From NCBI RefSeq assembly GCF_001715295.1, contig NZ_MDKB01000006.1, forward strand, positions 81,375 through 145,374: a stretch of DNA of 64,000 bases. Reading direction: 5' to 3'. Shown here piece after piece: positions 32,744-41,718 of this stretch. Source of the DNA: Streptomyces griseus. Lineage in GTDB: Bacteria; Actinomycetota; Actinomycetes; Streptomycetales; Streptomycetaceae. The position numbers and the translations under genes are program-made. The notes beneath the pieces were generated by a model. That model saw only the letters and a list, made by a program, of their open reading frames with translations. It made no database searches and had not been told where the DNA came from. Position 1 is the stretch's first letter; every line of letters starts with the position of its first letter.

Positions 32744-33688
32744 ATGGTCAAAGCGATCGACCCCCAGGACTCGATGGCCGCACTGTTCGGATCACGCGTG
32801 CGCAGGCTCCGCACGGCGGCCGGGCTGACGCAGGCGGAACTGGGCCGGATGACGCACGTCGTGAGCACCCGGATCACCCAGATCGAGCGGTCCTCCGGAG
32901 CCAGGCCGACACTGGAACTGGCACACGCCCTGGACGCCGCTCTGGTGGCGGACAACCTGCTGATCGACCTGTGGCCGTACGTCTACCGGGAGGCGTTCCC
33001 CGACTGGGCACGGGCGTTCATGGCCCATTCGGCGCGGGCGGTGGCGATCAGGCAGTACGCGGCCCACGTGGTGCCGGGGTTGTTGCAGACCGAGGCTTAC
33101 GCGCGGGCGGTCCTGGGCGTCGGCCGCACCCTCAAGAACGAAGAACATCTGGAGGAGAGACTCGCGGCACGACTGGACCGCCAGAAACGCCTGCACGCCG
33201 CCGACCGCCCCGAGTTGTGGGTGGTCCTCGACGAGGCGGTGCTCCGGCGCCCGGTGGGTGGCCCGGCTGTCATGCGAGCCCAACTGGCCCGGCTGCTGGC
33301 CACGGCGGAGGAACCCCACATCACCGTGCAGGTGCTGCCGTTCGCGCAGGGTGAGCACGATGCCCTGGGCGGCTCCCTGACCGTTCTCGTCCTGCCGGAC
33401 GGCACAGAAGTCAGCTACACGGAGGGTGCCCACTACGGCCAGTTGATCGAGGATCCGGAGGAAGTCAGACGCTTCACAGTGACTTACGATCGGCTCCGGG
33501 CGGCTGCGCTGCCCCCTCGCATGTCACTCGACATGATCCGATCCGCGATGGAGGACAACCACCGTGAAGCGAGTGTCCCGTCTCGATCTGACCGACGCAG
33601 CCTGGCGCAAAAGCAGCTACAGCAATCAGGAGGGGGGCGACTGCGTACAAGTAGCGGACGGATTCCCCGGCGTCGTCCCCGTCCGTGA
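32744..33688 (+). CDS. XRE regulator with DUF5753 domain
   Basis: A 314-residue Streptomyces-type regulator. Residues 12-65 are an XRE HTH (S-R-V-R-R-L-R-T-A-A-G-L-T-Q-A-E-L-G, then I-T-Q-I-E-R-S-S-G-A-R-P-T); residues 85-265 are DUF5753 (V-P-G-L-L-Q-T-E-A-Y-A-R, then W-V-V-L-D-E-A-V-L-R-R-P-V-G). Homology ends near S-L-D-M-I-R-S-A-M-E-D-N. About 45 further residues, R/S/Q-rich, come from reading across the start of the DUF397 gene in another frame, a 125-nt overlap. In most such pairs the overlap is only a few bases, so the ancestral stop appears lost. ATG 32744. Confidence 0.88.
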   Translation: MVKAIDPQDSMAALFGSRVRRLRTAAGLTQAELGRMTHVVSTRITQIERSSGARPTLELAHALDAALVADNLLIDLWPYVYREAFPDWARAFMAHSARAVAIRQYAAHVVPGLLQTEAYARAVLGVGRTLKNEEHLEERLAARLDRQKRLHAADRPELWVVLDEAVLRRPVGGPAVMRAQLARLLATAEEPHITVQVLPFAQGEHDALGGSLTVLVLPDGTEVSYTEGAHYGQLIEDPEEVRRFTVTYDRLRAAALPPRMSLDMIRSAMEDNHREASVPSRSDRRSLAQKQLQQSGGGRLRTSSGRIPRRRPRP

Positions 33689-33791
33689 CAGCAAGAGGGC
33701 CGACGGCCCTGCGCTGGCTTTCACCGCGACCTCCTGGACCTCGTTCATAGGCGAGTTGAAGCAGGACCTCCGCTTCCGTCCCGACCGGTAG
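33564..33791 (+). CDS. DUF397 (WhiJ-type) small protein
   Basis: A 75-residue protein. The DUF397 signature is clear: A-A-W-R-K-S-S-Y-S-N-Q-E-G-G-D-C-V-Q-V-A, then V-P-V-R-D-S-K, then A-L-A-F-T-A-T-S-W-T-S-F. These proteins act with the adjacent XRE regulator, modulating its DNA binding during development. GTG 33564 has GGAGG 9 nt upstream and lies inside the 3' end of the XRE gene. A strong hairpin follows. Confidence 0.9.
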   Translation: MKRVSRLDLTDAAWRKSSYSNQEGGDCVQVADGFPGVVPVRDSKRADGPALAFTATSWTSFIGELKQDLRFRPDR

Positions 33792-33849
33792 CCGTCCGCT
33801 TCGAGAGGCACGTGCGGGGGCGCGGGGGCTCCGGCCCGTCCTGACAGCA

Positions 33850-33894
33850 GGCCGTCCGGCGTCCCGCCCCTCGCGGGGCCGGAGCCGGACGGCC
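33850..33894. terminator. Bidirectional terminator between DUF397 and MFS genes
   Basis: GGCCGTCCGGC (33850-33860) pairs perfectly with GCCGGACGGCC (33884-33894); a second small stem (GCCCC/GGGGC) sits in the loop. Confidence 0.7.
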
Positions 33895-33922
33895 GGACGC
33901 GCCGTGCGGGGACGGGCGGCTG

Positions 33923-35380
33923 TCAGCTCGTGGCGGTGGCCACCTCCGGGGCGGCGGGCTCGTCCGCCTTCCCGCCGGCTGTCAGGGACGTGCGGACGGC
34001 CGGGATGAACGAAGCGATCAGCGCGGCGACGAGGGCGACACCGCAGCCGAACATCAGGCCGGTACGGAACCCGTCCTCGGAGGTGAGGGTGAAGCCGCCC
34101 GTCGTGGTGGTCATCCGGGAGAGGACCGCGCCGATCACGGCGGCGCCGACCGAGGTACCGAGCGAGCGCATGAGGGTGTTGAACCCGTTGGCCGCGGACG
34201 TCTCGGACGCCGGTACCGAGCTCATGATCAGGGCGGGCATCGCCCCGTAGGCGAGGCCGACGCCGCTGCTGCTGACCATGAGGAAGAGCATCAGGCCCCA
34301 GGCGCTGCCCATGAGTACGATCCCGAGTCCGTAGGCGGCGGCGATGACCAGTACCCCGCAGACCAGGGTGAACTTGGGGCCCCGGGCGTCGGTGAGCTTC
34401 CCGCCGAGCGGGGAGATCAGCATCATCATGACGCCGCCGGGTGCCATCCAGAGGCCCGCGGCGAGCATGGACTGGCCCAGACCGTAACCGGTCGCCTCCG
34501 GGAACTGCAGCAGCTGCGGGGCGATCAGCATGCCCGCGTACATGCCGAAGCCGACGAAGAGCGACGCGATGTTGGTGATGAGCACCCGGGGACGGGCCGT
34601 GGTGCGCAGATCGACCAGCGGGTCCTCGGTACGCAGTTCCCAGAGTCCCCAGACGAGCAGCACCACGACGGAGGCGACGAACAGACCGATCGTCGTCGTG
34701 GAGGCCCAGCCCCAGTCGGCGCCCTTGGAGACGGCGAGCAGCAGACAGACCAGGCCCACGGCGAGACCGAGGGCGCCGGGAACGTCGAAGCGCTGGCCCC
34801 GGGCTCCGGCCGGAACCTCCGGGACGAGGAACCGGATCAGCGCGCAGATGGTGAGGGCGAGGGCGGCGGAGCCCCAGAACAGCACCCGCCAGTTCGCGTA
34901 CTGGGCGACCGCCGAGGCGATCGGCAGGCCGAGTGCGCCGCCGATGCCCATGGAGGCGCTGACCAGGGCGATGGAGGAGCTCAGCTTCTCCTTCGGTACG
35001 ACGTCACGCAGCAGGGAGATGCCGAGCGGGACCATGCCCATGCCCATGCCCTGCAGTCCGCGGCCGACGATCATCGGGACCACGGAGGACGACAGGGCGC
35101 ACACCACCGAGCCCACGACCAGCGGGACCGAGCACACGAGCAGCATCCGGCGCTTGCCCAGCAGGTCGCCGAGGCGTCCGGAGATCGGTACGCACACCGC
35201 CGCGACCAGCAGCGTGACGGTGATCACCCAGGCGGCGTTCGAGGACGACGTGTGCAGGATCTGCGGCAGCTCCGCGATGAGCGGGGTGACCAGGGTCTGC
35301 ATGATCGCTGCCACGGTGCCGGCGAAGGCCAGGGTGGCGACCACACCACCTGATCGGGCTGTCGGCTGAGGGTCATCCAT
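33923..35380 (-). CDS. MFS drug exporter, DHA2 (14-segment) family
   Basis: A 485-residue proton-coupled exporter with fourteen membrane segments. Motif A is G-R-L-G-D-L-L-G-K-R-R near residue 68, and motif C-like glycines appear in S-M-G-I-G-G-A-L-G-L-P-I-A. Length and the N-terminal T-L-V-T-P-L-I-A-E-L-P fit the EmrB/QacA group. Substrates are unknown. It is divergent from a MarR-type gene, the usual repressor arrangement, so drug-induced release is inferred. ATG 35380. Confidence 0.92.
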   Translation of the reverse strand: MDDPQPTARSGGVVATLAFAGTVAAIMQTLVTPLIAELPQILHTSSSNAAWVITVTLLVAAVCVPISGRLGDLLGKRRMLLVCSVPLVVGSVVCALSSSVVPMIVGRGLQGMGMGMVPLGISLLRDVVPKEKLSSSIALVSASMGIGGALGLPIASAVAQYANWRVLFWGSAALALTICALIRFLVPEVPAGARGQRFDVPGALGLAVGLVCLLLAVSKGADWGWASTTTIGLFVASVVVLLVWGLWELRTEDPLVDLRTTARPRVLITNIASLFVGFGMYAGMLIAPQLLQFPEATGYGLGQSMLAAGLWMAPGGVMMMLISPLGGKLTDARGPKFTLVCGVLVIAAAYGLGIVLMGSAWGLMLFLMVSSSGVGLAYGAMPALIMSSVPASETSAANGFNTLMRSLGTSVGAAVIGAVLSRMTTTTGGFTLTSEDGFRTGLMFGCGVALVAALIASFIPAVRTSLTAGGKADEPAAPEVATATS

Positions 35381-35446
35381 GAAGGGGGCTCCTAGAAGAT
35401 CGTCTGTTCATAAAACCGAACGGCGCTGTGCATCGTACATGTCCAT

Positions 35447-35457
35447 TGCATCATGCA
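35447..35457. promoter_or_regulatory. Palindrome in the MFS/MarR intergenic region
   Basis: TGCAT-C-ATGCA is a perfect small palindrome, and CATC/GATG extend symmetry around it on the right. A MarR operator is likely but the full site is uncertain. Confidence 0.35.
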
Positions 35458-35553
35458 TGCGATGTGTTCCTTACATACTCTGTGGGATCATGGGACGGGA
35501 CCCCCGGCATCGGAAGCGAGCCGGCCCCGTCCGAGAGCAGGAGGCGACACCCC

Positions 35554-36009
35554 ATGGCCAGGCCCACCTACGAGGTCGAGTACGAACAGATGCTGCTCGG
35601 GCGGCACGAACTCGCCTACCACCGGGGCGGACGCCACAGGAGCCACCTGCTGGAACGGAGCACCTACATCCTGCTCAGCCGCATACGGGTCCAGGGGCCG
35701 ATGTCCATCGGCGAACTGAGCGACGCCTTCGGCCTCGACGCCTCCACCCTCAACCGGCAGACCGCCGCCGCGATGCGCGCCGGACTCGCCGAGCGGATCG
35801 CCGACCCCGAGGGAGGCATGGCCCGCAAGTTCCGCATCACCGAGAAGGGCGCCCACCTGCTCGACGAGGAACGCGAGCGCGTGGTCCGGTCGCTGGACCG
35901 GGTCATGCGGCACTGGCCGGACGAGGACATCGCCGCCTTCGCCGGCTACCTCAAGCGCTTCAACACCGACATCGAGCACCTCTCCATGCGGCCCTGGCCC
36001 CGCCCCTGA
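35554..36009 (+). CDS. MarR-family regulator
   Basis: A 151-residue dimeric winged-helix repressor. Y-I-L-L-S-R-I-R-V-Q-G-P-M-S-I-G-E-L-S-D-A-F-G and S-T-L-N-R-Q-T-A-A-A-M-R form the HTH; F-R-I-T-E-K-G-A-H-L-L forms the wing. ATG 35554 follows AGGAGGCGAC. Divergent from the MFS exporter, which it probably represses. Confidence 0.92.
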   Translation: MARPTYEVEYEQMLLGRHELAYHRGGRHRSHLLERSTYILLSRIRVQGPMSIGELSDAFGLDASTLNRQTAAAMRAGLAERIADPEGGMARKFRITEKGAHLLDEERERVVRSLDRVMRHWPDEDIAAFAGYLKRFNTDIEHLSMRPWPRP

Positions 36010-36180
36010 CACGCCCCGGCACCGCACGCCACCGGGAGCCGCCCCCCGGAGTACACCCGCCAGAACCCCCCGGGCCCCGCGCACCGCGCGCGGGCACCCC
36101 ACCGCCTCCCCCGGGCACCCGCCGTCCACCCCGCCGGCCCCACCCGCTCCCCCCAGGTCCGCCGACGCCCCGCAAGGCCG

Positions 36181-37086
36181 TCAGTCCCCCGCCGGCTCCC
36201 GGTCCGGCACCGGGCGCCCCGTCAGCGCCGCCAGCGAGTTGCGCACGTGCGCCATGTGCGCCTGCACCTCCTCGCGACCCTCCTCGTGCTCCCGCAGGAT
36301 CCGCTCCGTCTCCCGGACCACCCGCTCCTCGGCCACCCCGGCACCCGCGAGCAGCTCCGCCGCCCGCGCCTCGGCGTCCTCCTGACCGTGCCGGGCCGCC
36401 TCCTCCGCGTCCGCGAGCTCCCGCCTCGCACCCGCCAGCAACGCCTCACCCCGAGCCGTCAGCTCCGCCTCACGCGCCGCCACCGCGGCCTCGGCCGCCG
36501 CGATCTCCGTGTCCGCGGCCTTCGCCCGCTCGGCGTGCTCCTGCTCCTGATGGGCCAGCACACCCGCCGTACGCCGACGCGTCTGCGCCCACTGCTCCTC
36601 CGCCTCCGCGCGCACCCCGTCGGCCTCCCGGCGCGCCTCGGCCACCAACGCCCCGGCCGCGTCCCGCGCCTCGGCCAGGACCTCCTCCGCCTGCGCCTCG
36701 GCAGCCGCCCGTACGGCCCCCGCCTGCTCCCTCGCCGCGTCACGCGCCGCCCGGCCCGCCGCGTCCGCCGCGTCCCGCAGCGCCTGCGCGTCCTCCAGTG
36801 CCGCAGCCCGGGCCGCCTCGGCCTCCGCCTCCGCGAGCGCCAGGATCTCCCGCGCCCGCTCCCCCAGCGAGACGAACGTCTGCGGTGCGAGTGAGGCCAC
36901 CACCTCACGCAGCCGCGCCGCCTCCGCCGTCAGCTCCTCCGCCAGGGCCGTCAGCCGGGACAGCCGCTCCCCGGCCTCCTCCCGCTCCGCCGTCAGCGCG
37001 GCCACCGCACGGTCCACCTGCTCAGGACGGTAACCACGCCCCCGTACGCCGACGAAACCGTGCCGGGACAACGGTCCACCACTCAT
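36181..37086 (-). CDS. DivIVA-like coiled-coil protein (cellulose-binding-protein-like)
   Basis: A 301-residue protein. The first 30 residues (H-G-F-V-G-V-R-G-R-G-Y-R-P-E-Q-V-D-R-A-V) match the DivIVA-type N-terminal lipid-binding motif; from about 35 to 280 it is almost pure Ala/Glu/Arg coiled coil (E-R-E-E-A-G-E-R-L, A-E-A-E-A-E-A-A-R-A-A-A). Streptomyces has several such proteins (Scy/FilP-like or annotated as cellulose-binding) working in polarity or cytoskeleton; function here is inferred from architecture. ATG 37086 preferred over an open frame 48 nt longer. Confidence 0.8.
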   Translation of the reverse strand: MSGGPLSRHGFVGVRGRGYRPEQVDRAVAALTAEREEAGERLSRLTALAEELTAEAARLREVVASLAPQTFVSLGERAREILALAEAEAEAARAAALEDAQALRDAADAAGRAARDAAREQAGAVRAAAEAQAEEVLAEARDAAGALVAEARREADGVRAEAEEQWAQTRRRTAGVLAHQEQEHAERAKAADTEIAAAEAAVAAREAELTARGEALLAGARRELADAEEAARHGQEDAEARAAELLAGAGVAEERVVRETERILREHEEGREEVQAHMAHVRNSLAALTGRPVPDREPAGD

Positions 37087-37447
37087 CCCTGAAGCCCTCT
37101 TCTCCCGCTCTCCGACCACCCGACCATCGAGCAATACGCCAAGGATGCGGCAATTGGCCCGGAAGTCGGAATCGATCAGCCGCTTTCAGGACGGAAGCGA
37201 CCGGCGTCACACGCCGACGCCCGGCCCCTTCCCGGGACCGGGCGTCTCAGAACCTGTCGGGCGACCTCTCACGGGACGGCCACGCCCTGGCACGCACACG
37301 TCCGGCGTTGCCGGCCTGCCCCGGCAGCTCCGCCACCAGGGCAGGCCCGACGCCGGAAGCGCGCCCCCGTGCCGCGTCCGGTACCGGCCGAAGGTCCCCC
37401 CGACAACCTCGTACGGATCACGGCCTCTTACGCACCACGCGGCCGGA
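37087..37447. other. Intergenic region
   Basis: No gene seen. It contains the hairpin at 37216-37246 and must hold the promoter of gene 36181. Confidence 0.5.
37216..37246 (-). terminator. Hairpin downstream of the deaminase/SUKH-4 gene
   Basis: GACGCCCGG (37216-37224) pairs perfectly with CCGGGCGTC (37238-37246), 13-nt loop. Confidence 0.5.
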
Positions 37448-39970
37448 TCAGAGCAGCCCGTCCCACATCTGCTCCAGCAGGACCGACCACCAGCTCTCCG
37501 GGGACGCCAGCGCCGCCGGGTCGAGCGCCGCCAACTGCGCCTGGAAATCAACCGTCCAGCGACCCGCCTGCTCCGGATTCAGCCCGAACCTCAGCCGCCA
37601 CATCCGGCCCAGCAGCGCCATCGACCGCACGAACTCCGGCAGACCCGTGTTCACGAACTGCGGCGGCACCGGCTGCCCACCCGGCCCCGCCTCCACCGGA
37701 ACGGCCACGATGTTCGCCGTGCCGTACTGCACACAGACCGCCCGGCCGAAGTCGGACCCCATCACGAGGTACGAACCCGCGTCCGAGGCCGGCTGCACCT
37801 GACGCTGGGCCGCCAACTCGGCCAGCGTCGGCACCACGGGATGACCCGGCTGCGCCCAGAAGAACGGCCCGAAGTCGGCCGGCAACCCCGCCCACACCAA
37901 CGTCCGCGCCACGGACTCCGGCACACCCTGCCGCGACACCGCCCGCTGGTCGAACCGCAGCACGCCCTGAGGACCGAAAGCCCCCAGCATCTCCTCCGCC
38001 AGGGCCTCCGGCGGCAACGCCGGCGCCGGCGGCACCTGCGGCAGCGGCGCCCGCACCGGCGCCGGACGCGCCGGACCGTCGGCGACCTGGTGCAGCTCAC
38101 CCTGGTGCGCCAGCAGGTGCTGCATGCCCTGCTGCCTGCTCGCATGGTCGGTGCCGTACGGAGCGACGCTCGTGATCCGCACCTGCGGCCAGGTCTCCCG
38201 GATCATGCGCGCGCAGTAACCGCCGGGCAGCTCGCACGACTCGAGCTCCGTGTGCAGCTCGATGACCTGCTGCGGCGGCACGTTCATCGCCCGCAACTCG
38301 TGCAGCATCTGCCACTCCGGATGCGGAGTACCCGGCGCCGAACGGCGGATCAGCTGCTGCTCGCTGCCGTCGGGAGCACGGAAGCGCAGCACGGCCTGGT
38401 ACCCCGGACCCACCATCGGCAGCCCCGACGGCTGCTGCGGGTAGCCGTACGCGGGAGGCGGCGGCGTGTGCGGTCCCGGCATCCCGGGAGGACCCGGAGG
38501 GCCGGGCGGCCGGTGCGCACCCGGGCCGCCCTGCGCCGGACCCGCCAGCATCGTGGCGGCATGGTGCACCCCGCCACCGGGCGGCGGCGGAGAACCGGGC
38601 GGACCCGGAGGGGCCGGCGGGCCGGGAGGCGGTGGGGCCCCAGGACTCCCGGGCGGACCGGGCGGACCGGGAGGAGCGGGCGGGCCGGGCGGACCCGGAG
38701 GCTGCGGGGCGCCCGGGGCGCCGGGCGGACCCGGAGGGCGCGGCGCGTTCGGGCCACCGATGCTCGCGTCGGCGAACATCGTCGCCGCCTGGTGCATCCC
38801 GCCGCCCGGAGGCGGCGTGCCACCGGGAGGCGCGGGCGGACCGGGAGGCGCGGGCGGGCCCGGGGGCTGCGAAGCACCCGGAGCGTCCGGAGACCCGAGC
38901 TGCGAGACGAGCTGCGTCGGGAGGTACCCGCCCGCCGGAGAACCGGGCGCGCCCGGACCCGAAGGCGGCGGGGTCGCACCCGGCCGGAGACCCGGCGTGC
39001 CCGGCGCACCCGGCGGCGGCGGAGTGGCCGGACCGCCCCCGCGCGCGCCACGCGGCGGCACGGTGGCCTTGCTCGTGGCGGCGTCCGCGAGGTCCTGCGC
39101 CCCGGAAGCGGCACCGTCACCGGCGGGCGTGCCCGATGCGGGCGTACCGGAGCCCCCGGCCGCGGCGGGCGCGCCCGGTCCACCGGGCCGGGCGTCCAGC
39201 CCGGGGACCACGGCGGTGCGCGGCAGCTGACTGCCCCCCGACATCAACGCCGTGGGCGCCTCCGCCGACACGACCGGCGGCGGGGCCTCGTCGTCGTCCG
39301 ACCCGGACAGCGGCGGCGCGAACACCGTCGCCGGCAGCGGCACACCGCCGTCGTCCGTTCCCGCGTTGGTGTCCGTACCCGCCCACGGCGTCGCGTCCGC
39401 GGGCACACCGTCCGACGCCGTGGGCTCATGACCGGGCTGCCCGCCCGCAGCCGGCCACGGAGTCGCTCCGGAGGCCGGGCCGGACCCGGAAGCCGCCGAA
39501 GAAGCAGACTCCGGGGCGGCGGCCGGCGCCGGACCGGGAGCCGGAACCCGGCCCGACGGCGCATCCGCCTCCCCGCTGCCATCCGGAAGCCCCAGCTTGT
39601 CCGCCGCCTCCTGAAGCCACTCCGGCGGACTCAGCAGGAACGACGTCTGATGCAGATCGATACGCTCCGGCGGCTCCGCCGCAGCCGACGCCACGGCAAC
39701 CGAGGACCCGTACTCCTCCTCGTACCGCCGGACCACCTCACCCACCGGCAATCCCGGCCACAACGTCGCCTCACCGCTGTCACGGGCGATCACCAGCCGC
39801 TGGCGGCCCCCGTCCGAAACAGGTCCCTCCGCCCGGTCCTCGGCCCACACCACGAAACCGAGATCGAATTCACGGACCCGCACCTCACGGTGCTGATACG
39901 CGGGCACGTCACCGTTGACCCACTCGTCCGCCCGCTCCTGCGCCTGCGCGAAGGTCACCAACGCGCTCAC
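37448..39970 (-). CDS. Multidomain deaminase-like / SUKH-4 protein
   Basis: An 840-residue protein. Residues 1-110 resemble a YrhB/Imm35-type immunity domain (V-R-E-F-D-L-G-F-V-V-W, then D-S-G-E-A-T-L-W-P-G-L-P-V). Residues ~115-520 are a long Pro/Gly collagen-like linker (P-P-G-P-P-G-A-P-G repeats). At ~530-620 a deaminase-like segment has H-T-E-L-E-S-C-E-L-P-G-G-Y-C, matching the HxE...CxxxxxxC zinc pattern of bacterial toxin deaminases. The last ~190 residues (P-A-D-F-G-P-F-F, then G-S-D-F-G-R-A-V-C) are SUKH-4. No signal peptide. GTG 39970 overlaps the upstream stop by GTGA. Toxin-like and immunity-like domains in one chain make the role unclear. Confidence 0.78.
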   Translation of the reverse strand: MSALVTFAQAQERADEWVNGDVPAYQHREVRVREFDLGFVVWAEDRAEGPVSDGGRQRLVIARDSGEATLWPGLPVGEVVRRYEEEYGSSVAVASAAAEPPERIDLHQTSFLLSPPEWLQEAADKLGLPDGSGEADAPSGRVPAPGPAPAAAPESASSAASGSGPASGATPWPAAGGQPGHEPTASDGVPADATPWAGTDTNAGTDDGGVPLPATVFAPPLSGSDDDEAPPPVVSAEAPTALMSGGSQLPRTAVVPGLDARPGGPGAPAAAGGSGTPASGTPAGDGAASGAQDLADAATSKATVPPRGARGGGPATPPPPGAPGTPGLRPGATPPPSGPGAPGSPAGGYLPTQLVSQLGSPDAPGASQPPGPPAPPGPPAPPGGTPPPGGGMHQAATMFADASIGGPNAPRPPGPPGAPGAPQPPGPPGPPAPPGPPGPPGSPGAPPPPGPPAPPGPPGSPPPPGGGVHHAATMLAGPAQGGPGAHRPPGPPGPPGMPGPHTPPPPAYGYPQQPSGLPMVGPGYQAVLRFRAPDGSEQQLIRRSAPGTPHPEWQMLHELRAMNVPPQQVIELHTELESCELPGGYCARMIRETWPQVRITSVAPYGTDHASRQQGMQHLLAHQGELHQVADGPARPAPVRAPLPQVPPAPALPPEALAEEMLGAFGPQGVLRFDQRAVSRQGVPESVARTLVWAGLPADFGPFFWAQPGHPVVPTLAELAAQRQVQPASDAGSYLVMGSDFGRAVCVQYGTANIVAVPVEAGPGGQPVPPQFVNTGLPEFVRSMALLGRMWRLRFGLNPEQAGRWTVDFQAQLAALDPAALASPESWWSVLLEQMWDGLL

Positions 39971-40944
39971 CCCTCCACCGGGACGGCACGCGCGAAGCCA
40001 CCGTCCACCATCAGGTTCGCCACCGTCTCCAGCTCCGGCGGATTGCCCGCGAGACGCAGGAGGAAAGCATCGAAGTCCTCACCGCACGGCAGCATCAGCC
40101 GCTCCACACGCTCCTGCACACCCCAGCCGTCCCGGTCCCGCGCGTCGTCGTACGCACAGAACCACACCGACCCCACACCGGCACCCCGCACCTTCACCGC
40201 GACAATGCCGCCCTGGACGAAAGCCACGCCCAGATAGTCCTTGGTGAAGTGATCCCGCAAACACTTGTTCACATACACCAGGTCGTTCACAGCGGCCTCC
40301 TCGCGCACCGTGAAGAACGGCTGGTCGACCAGAAGACCGAGCTCCGCATCCAGAGCCGCCCCCACCGGAGCCGACCCGCCGGCCGCCTTCAGGAACGAGC
40401 GGTACGCACCCGGCAACCGATAACCCAGATCCTCCTCGACCCCCTGGACCTGCTCCTCGCCCACCGCCACAGCACCCTTCGGCAACCGGAAATGCGCCGG
40501 CCGCGTCTCCTGCAACGGCCGCGTACCCCGCCGATCCTGGTCCACGGAGGCCGTCGCCAACCCACCGTGGTGACGCAGCAACGCCTTCACCCCCACGGGC
40601 ACCAACTCCATCCGCCGGCCACCGGCCACGTGATGCCACGTCCAGCCGTGCGGAGTCGCCACCGCCGGAATCGTGTCCCACAACTCATGACCGCTCGCCG
40701 CCAAGGCAGCATTGGCCGACACGTAATCCGTCAACCGCAACTCGTCGACCCCGAACCCCGGAGGAGGATCGGCGATCTCCGCAGCGGCACGCGCGTACGG
40801 CGAAAAATCCGGATAACCATCCCCGTCCACCCGCACACCCCTCGGGTGACGGGACGCCCGGACCGGATCCGGGAAATGCACGACCTGCCCGGCGTAGGCC
40901 GCGTTCGGTGGCGCGACGTGCTGCCCGAGCCGACCTGTCGTCAT
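39967..40944 (-). CDS. WHH-type nuclease fused to SMI1/KNR4 (SUKH) domain
   Basis: A 325-residue cytosolic protein. Residues 25-135 carry a WHH-class HNH/endonuclease VII fold: D-G-Y-P-D-F-S-P-Y-A, then W-D-T-I-P, G-W-T-W-H-H-V-A-G-G-R-R-M-E-L-V-P and H-H-G-G. Residues ~155-315 are a SUKH domain (V-E-E-D-L-G-Y-R-L-P-G-A-Y-R-S-F-L-K-A-A-G-G, then F-D-A-F-L-L-R-L). In polymorphic toxin systems these two domains are normally on separate, opposed genes; here they are fused, so the nuclease may be held inactive in cis. ATG 40944. GTGA overlap with the deaminase/SUKH-4 gene and divergent from a YwqJ/SUKH-3 pair. Confidence 0.8.
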   Translation of the reverse strand: MTTGRLGQHVAPPNAAYAGQVVHFPDPVRASRHPRGVRVDGDGYPDFSPYARAAAEIADPPPGFGVDELRLTDYVSANAALAASGHELWDTIPAVATPHGWTWHHVAGGRRMELVPVGVKALLRHHGGLATASVDQDRRGTRPLQETRPAHFRLPKGAVAVGEEQVQGVEEDLGYRLPGAYRSFLKAAGGSAPVGAALDAELGLLVDQPFFTVREEAAVNDLVYVNKCLRDHFTKDYLGVAFVQGGIVAVKVRGAGVGSVWFCAYDDARDRDGWGVQERVERLMLPCGEDFDAFLLRLAGNPPELETVANLMVDGGFARAVPVEG

Positions 40945-41183
40945 GGCGGTTGCCCCCTGCTGCGTCCGGTGTTCCGCACAGCCTATGCGGTGCCGCACCA
41001 ACGACCCCCGCCCCCGCACCACCCCTCACACAACGTCACCACCACGTGACGGGCACACGACGACCCGACCGCCGAACCGCGACACGCAGACACACTTTCC
41101 CCGCCCCAGCTTCCCCACCACCCTGCACGTTTGGCAGGCTGTCCCCCGCAACTCGGGGGATTGCAGGGAGGGAAGTCAGCACC

Positions 41184-41708
41184 ATGCACACTGCACAAAC
41201 AGTCACGTCCGGAGACCCACGTCTCAGCTGGCGCGCCACCGAGCTCAGCCCCACGCCCCGGCTCCACCACCGCCGCGACGGCATCCTGCCGGCCGTGGCC
41301 GCAGCACTGTCCGTACGCGGCGAGACACTCACCTGCACCGCAGGCAAGGGCGACCAGCCACCCGTCCTCCACCCCCTCGTCCAGGACTTCCTCGACACCC
41401 TCACCAGCAGCCAACGCGAACGCTTCACCGGCCGCTGCCCCGAAGCCATACTGCTCTCCCGGCACCTCACCTCCGCCGACAGCAGCCGCTCCAAACGCGC
41501 CCGGCGCAAACCACTGACCAACGGCGAAGCCCGCCGCGCCCTCAAACACTCCCGGCTCACCGCCCGCCACATCCGCGAGGACGGCGACCCGCTCCACGGC
41601 AGCTACGCACCCCCCTGCCGCTCCTGTACGGCGATGCTCTCCCACTTCGGCGTACGCCCCGTCGACCTCACCACCCCCGGTGCGTCGACCACCGCCGAGA
41701 AGGGCTGA
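41184..41708 (+). CDS. YwqJ-like nucleic-acid deaminase family protein
   Basis: A 174-residue protein of the YwqJ-type deaminase family of polymorphic toxins. The zinc-site halves are G-R-C-P-E-A-I-L-L-S (C-x-E in place of H-x-E) near residue 90 and S-Y-A-P-P-C-R-S-C-T-A-M-L (PCxxC) near residue 145. No secretion leader or RHS part is attached, so it is a stand-alone intracellular version. ATG 41184 follows GGGAGGGAAG. A SUKH-3 gene starts 11 nt after its stop. Base modification of RNA or DNA is inferred from the family. Confidence 0.82.
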   Translation: MHTAQTVTSGDPRLSWRATELSPTPRLHHRRDGILPAVAAALSVRGETLTCTAGKGDQPPVLHPLVQDFLDTLTSSQRERFTGRCPEAILLSRHLTSADSSRSKRARRKPLTNGEARRALKHSRLTARHIREDGDPLHGSYAPPCRSCTAMLSHFGVRPVDLTTPGASTTAEKG

Positions 41709-41718
41709 GCACCACGCC

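Noticed and set aside
38460..39060. CRISPR-like repeats in the GC-rich stretch
   Set aside because: They are Pro/Gly codon repeats within a coding frame, without constant repeats and unique spacers.
37145..40237. A 1030-codon plus-strand open frame opposite the SUKH-4 gene
   Set aside because: It is Arg/Pro/Gly-rich with no domain; it is a high-GC shadow of the minus-strand gene.
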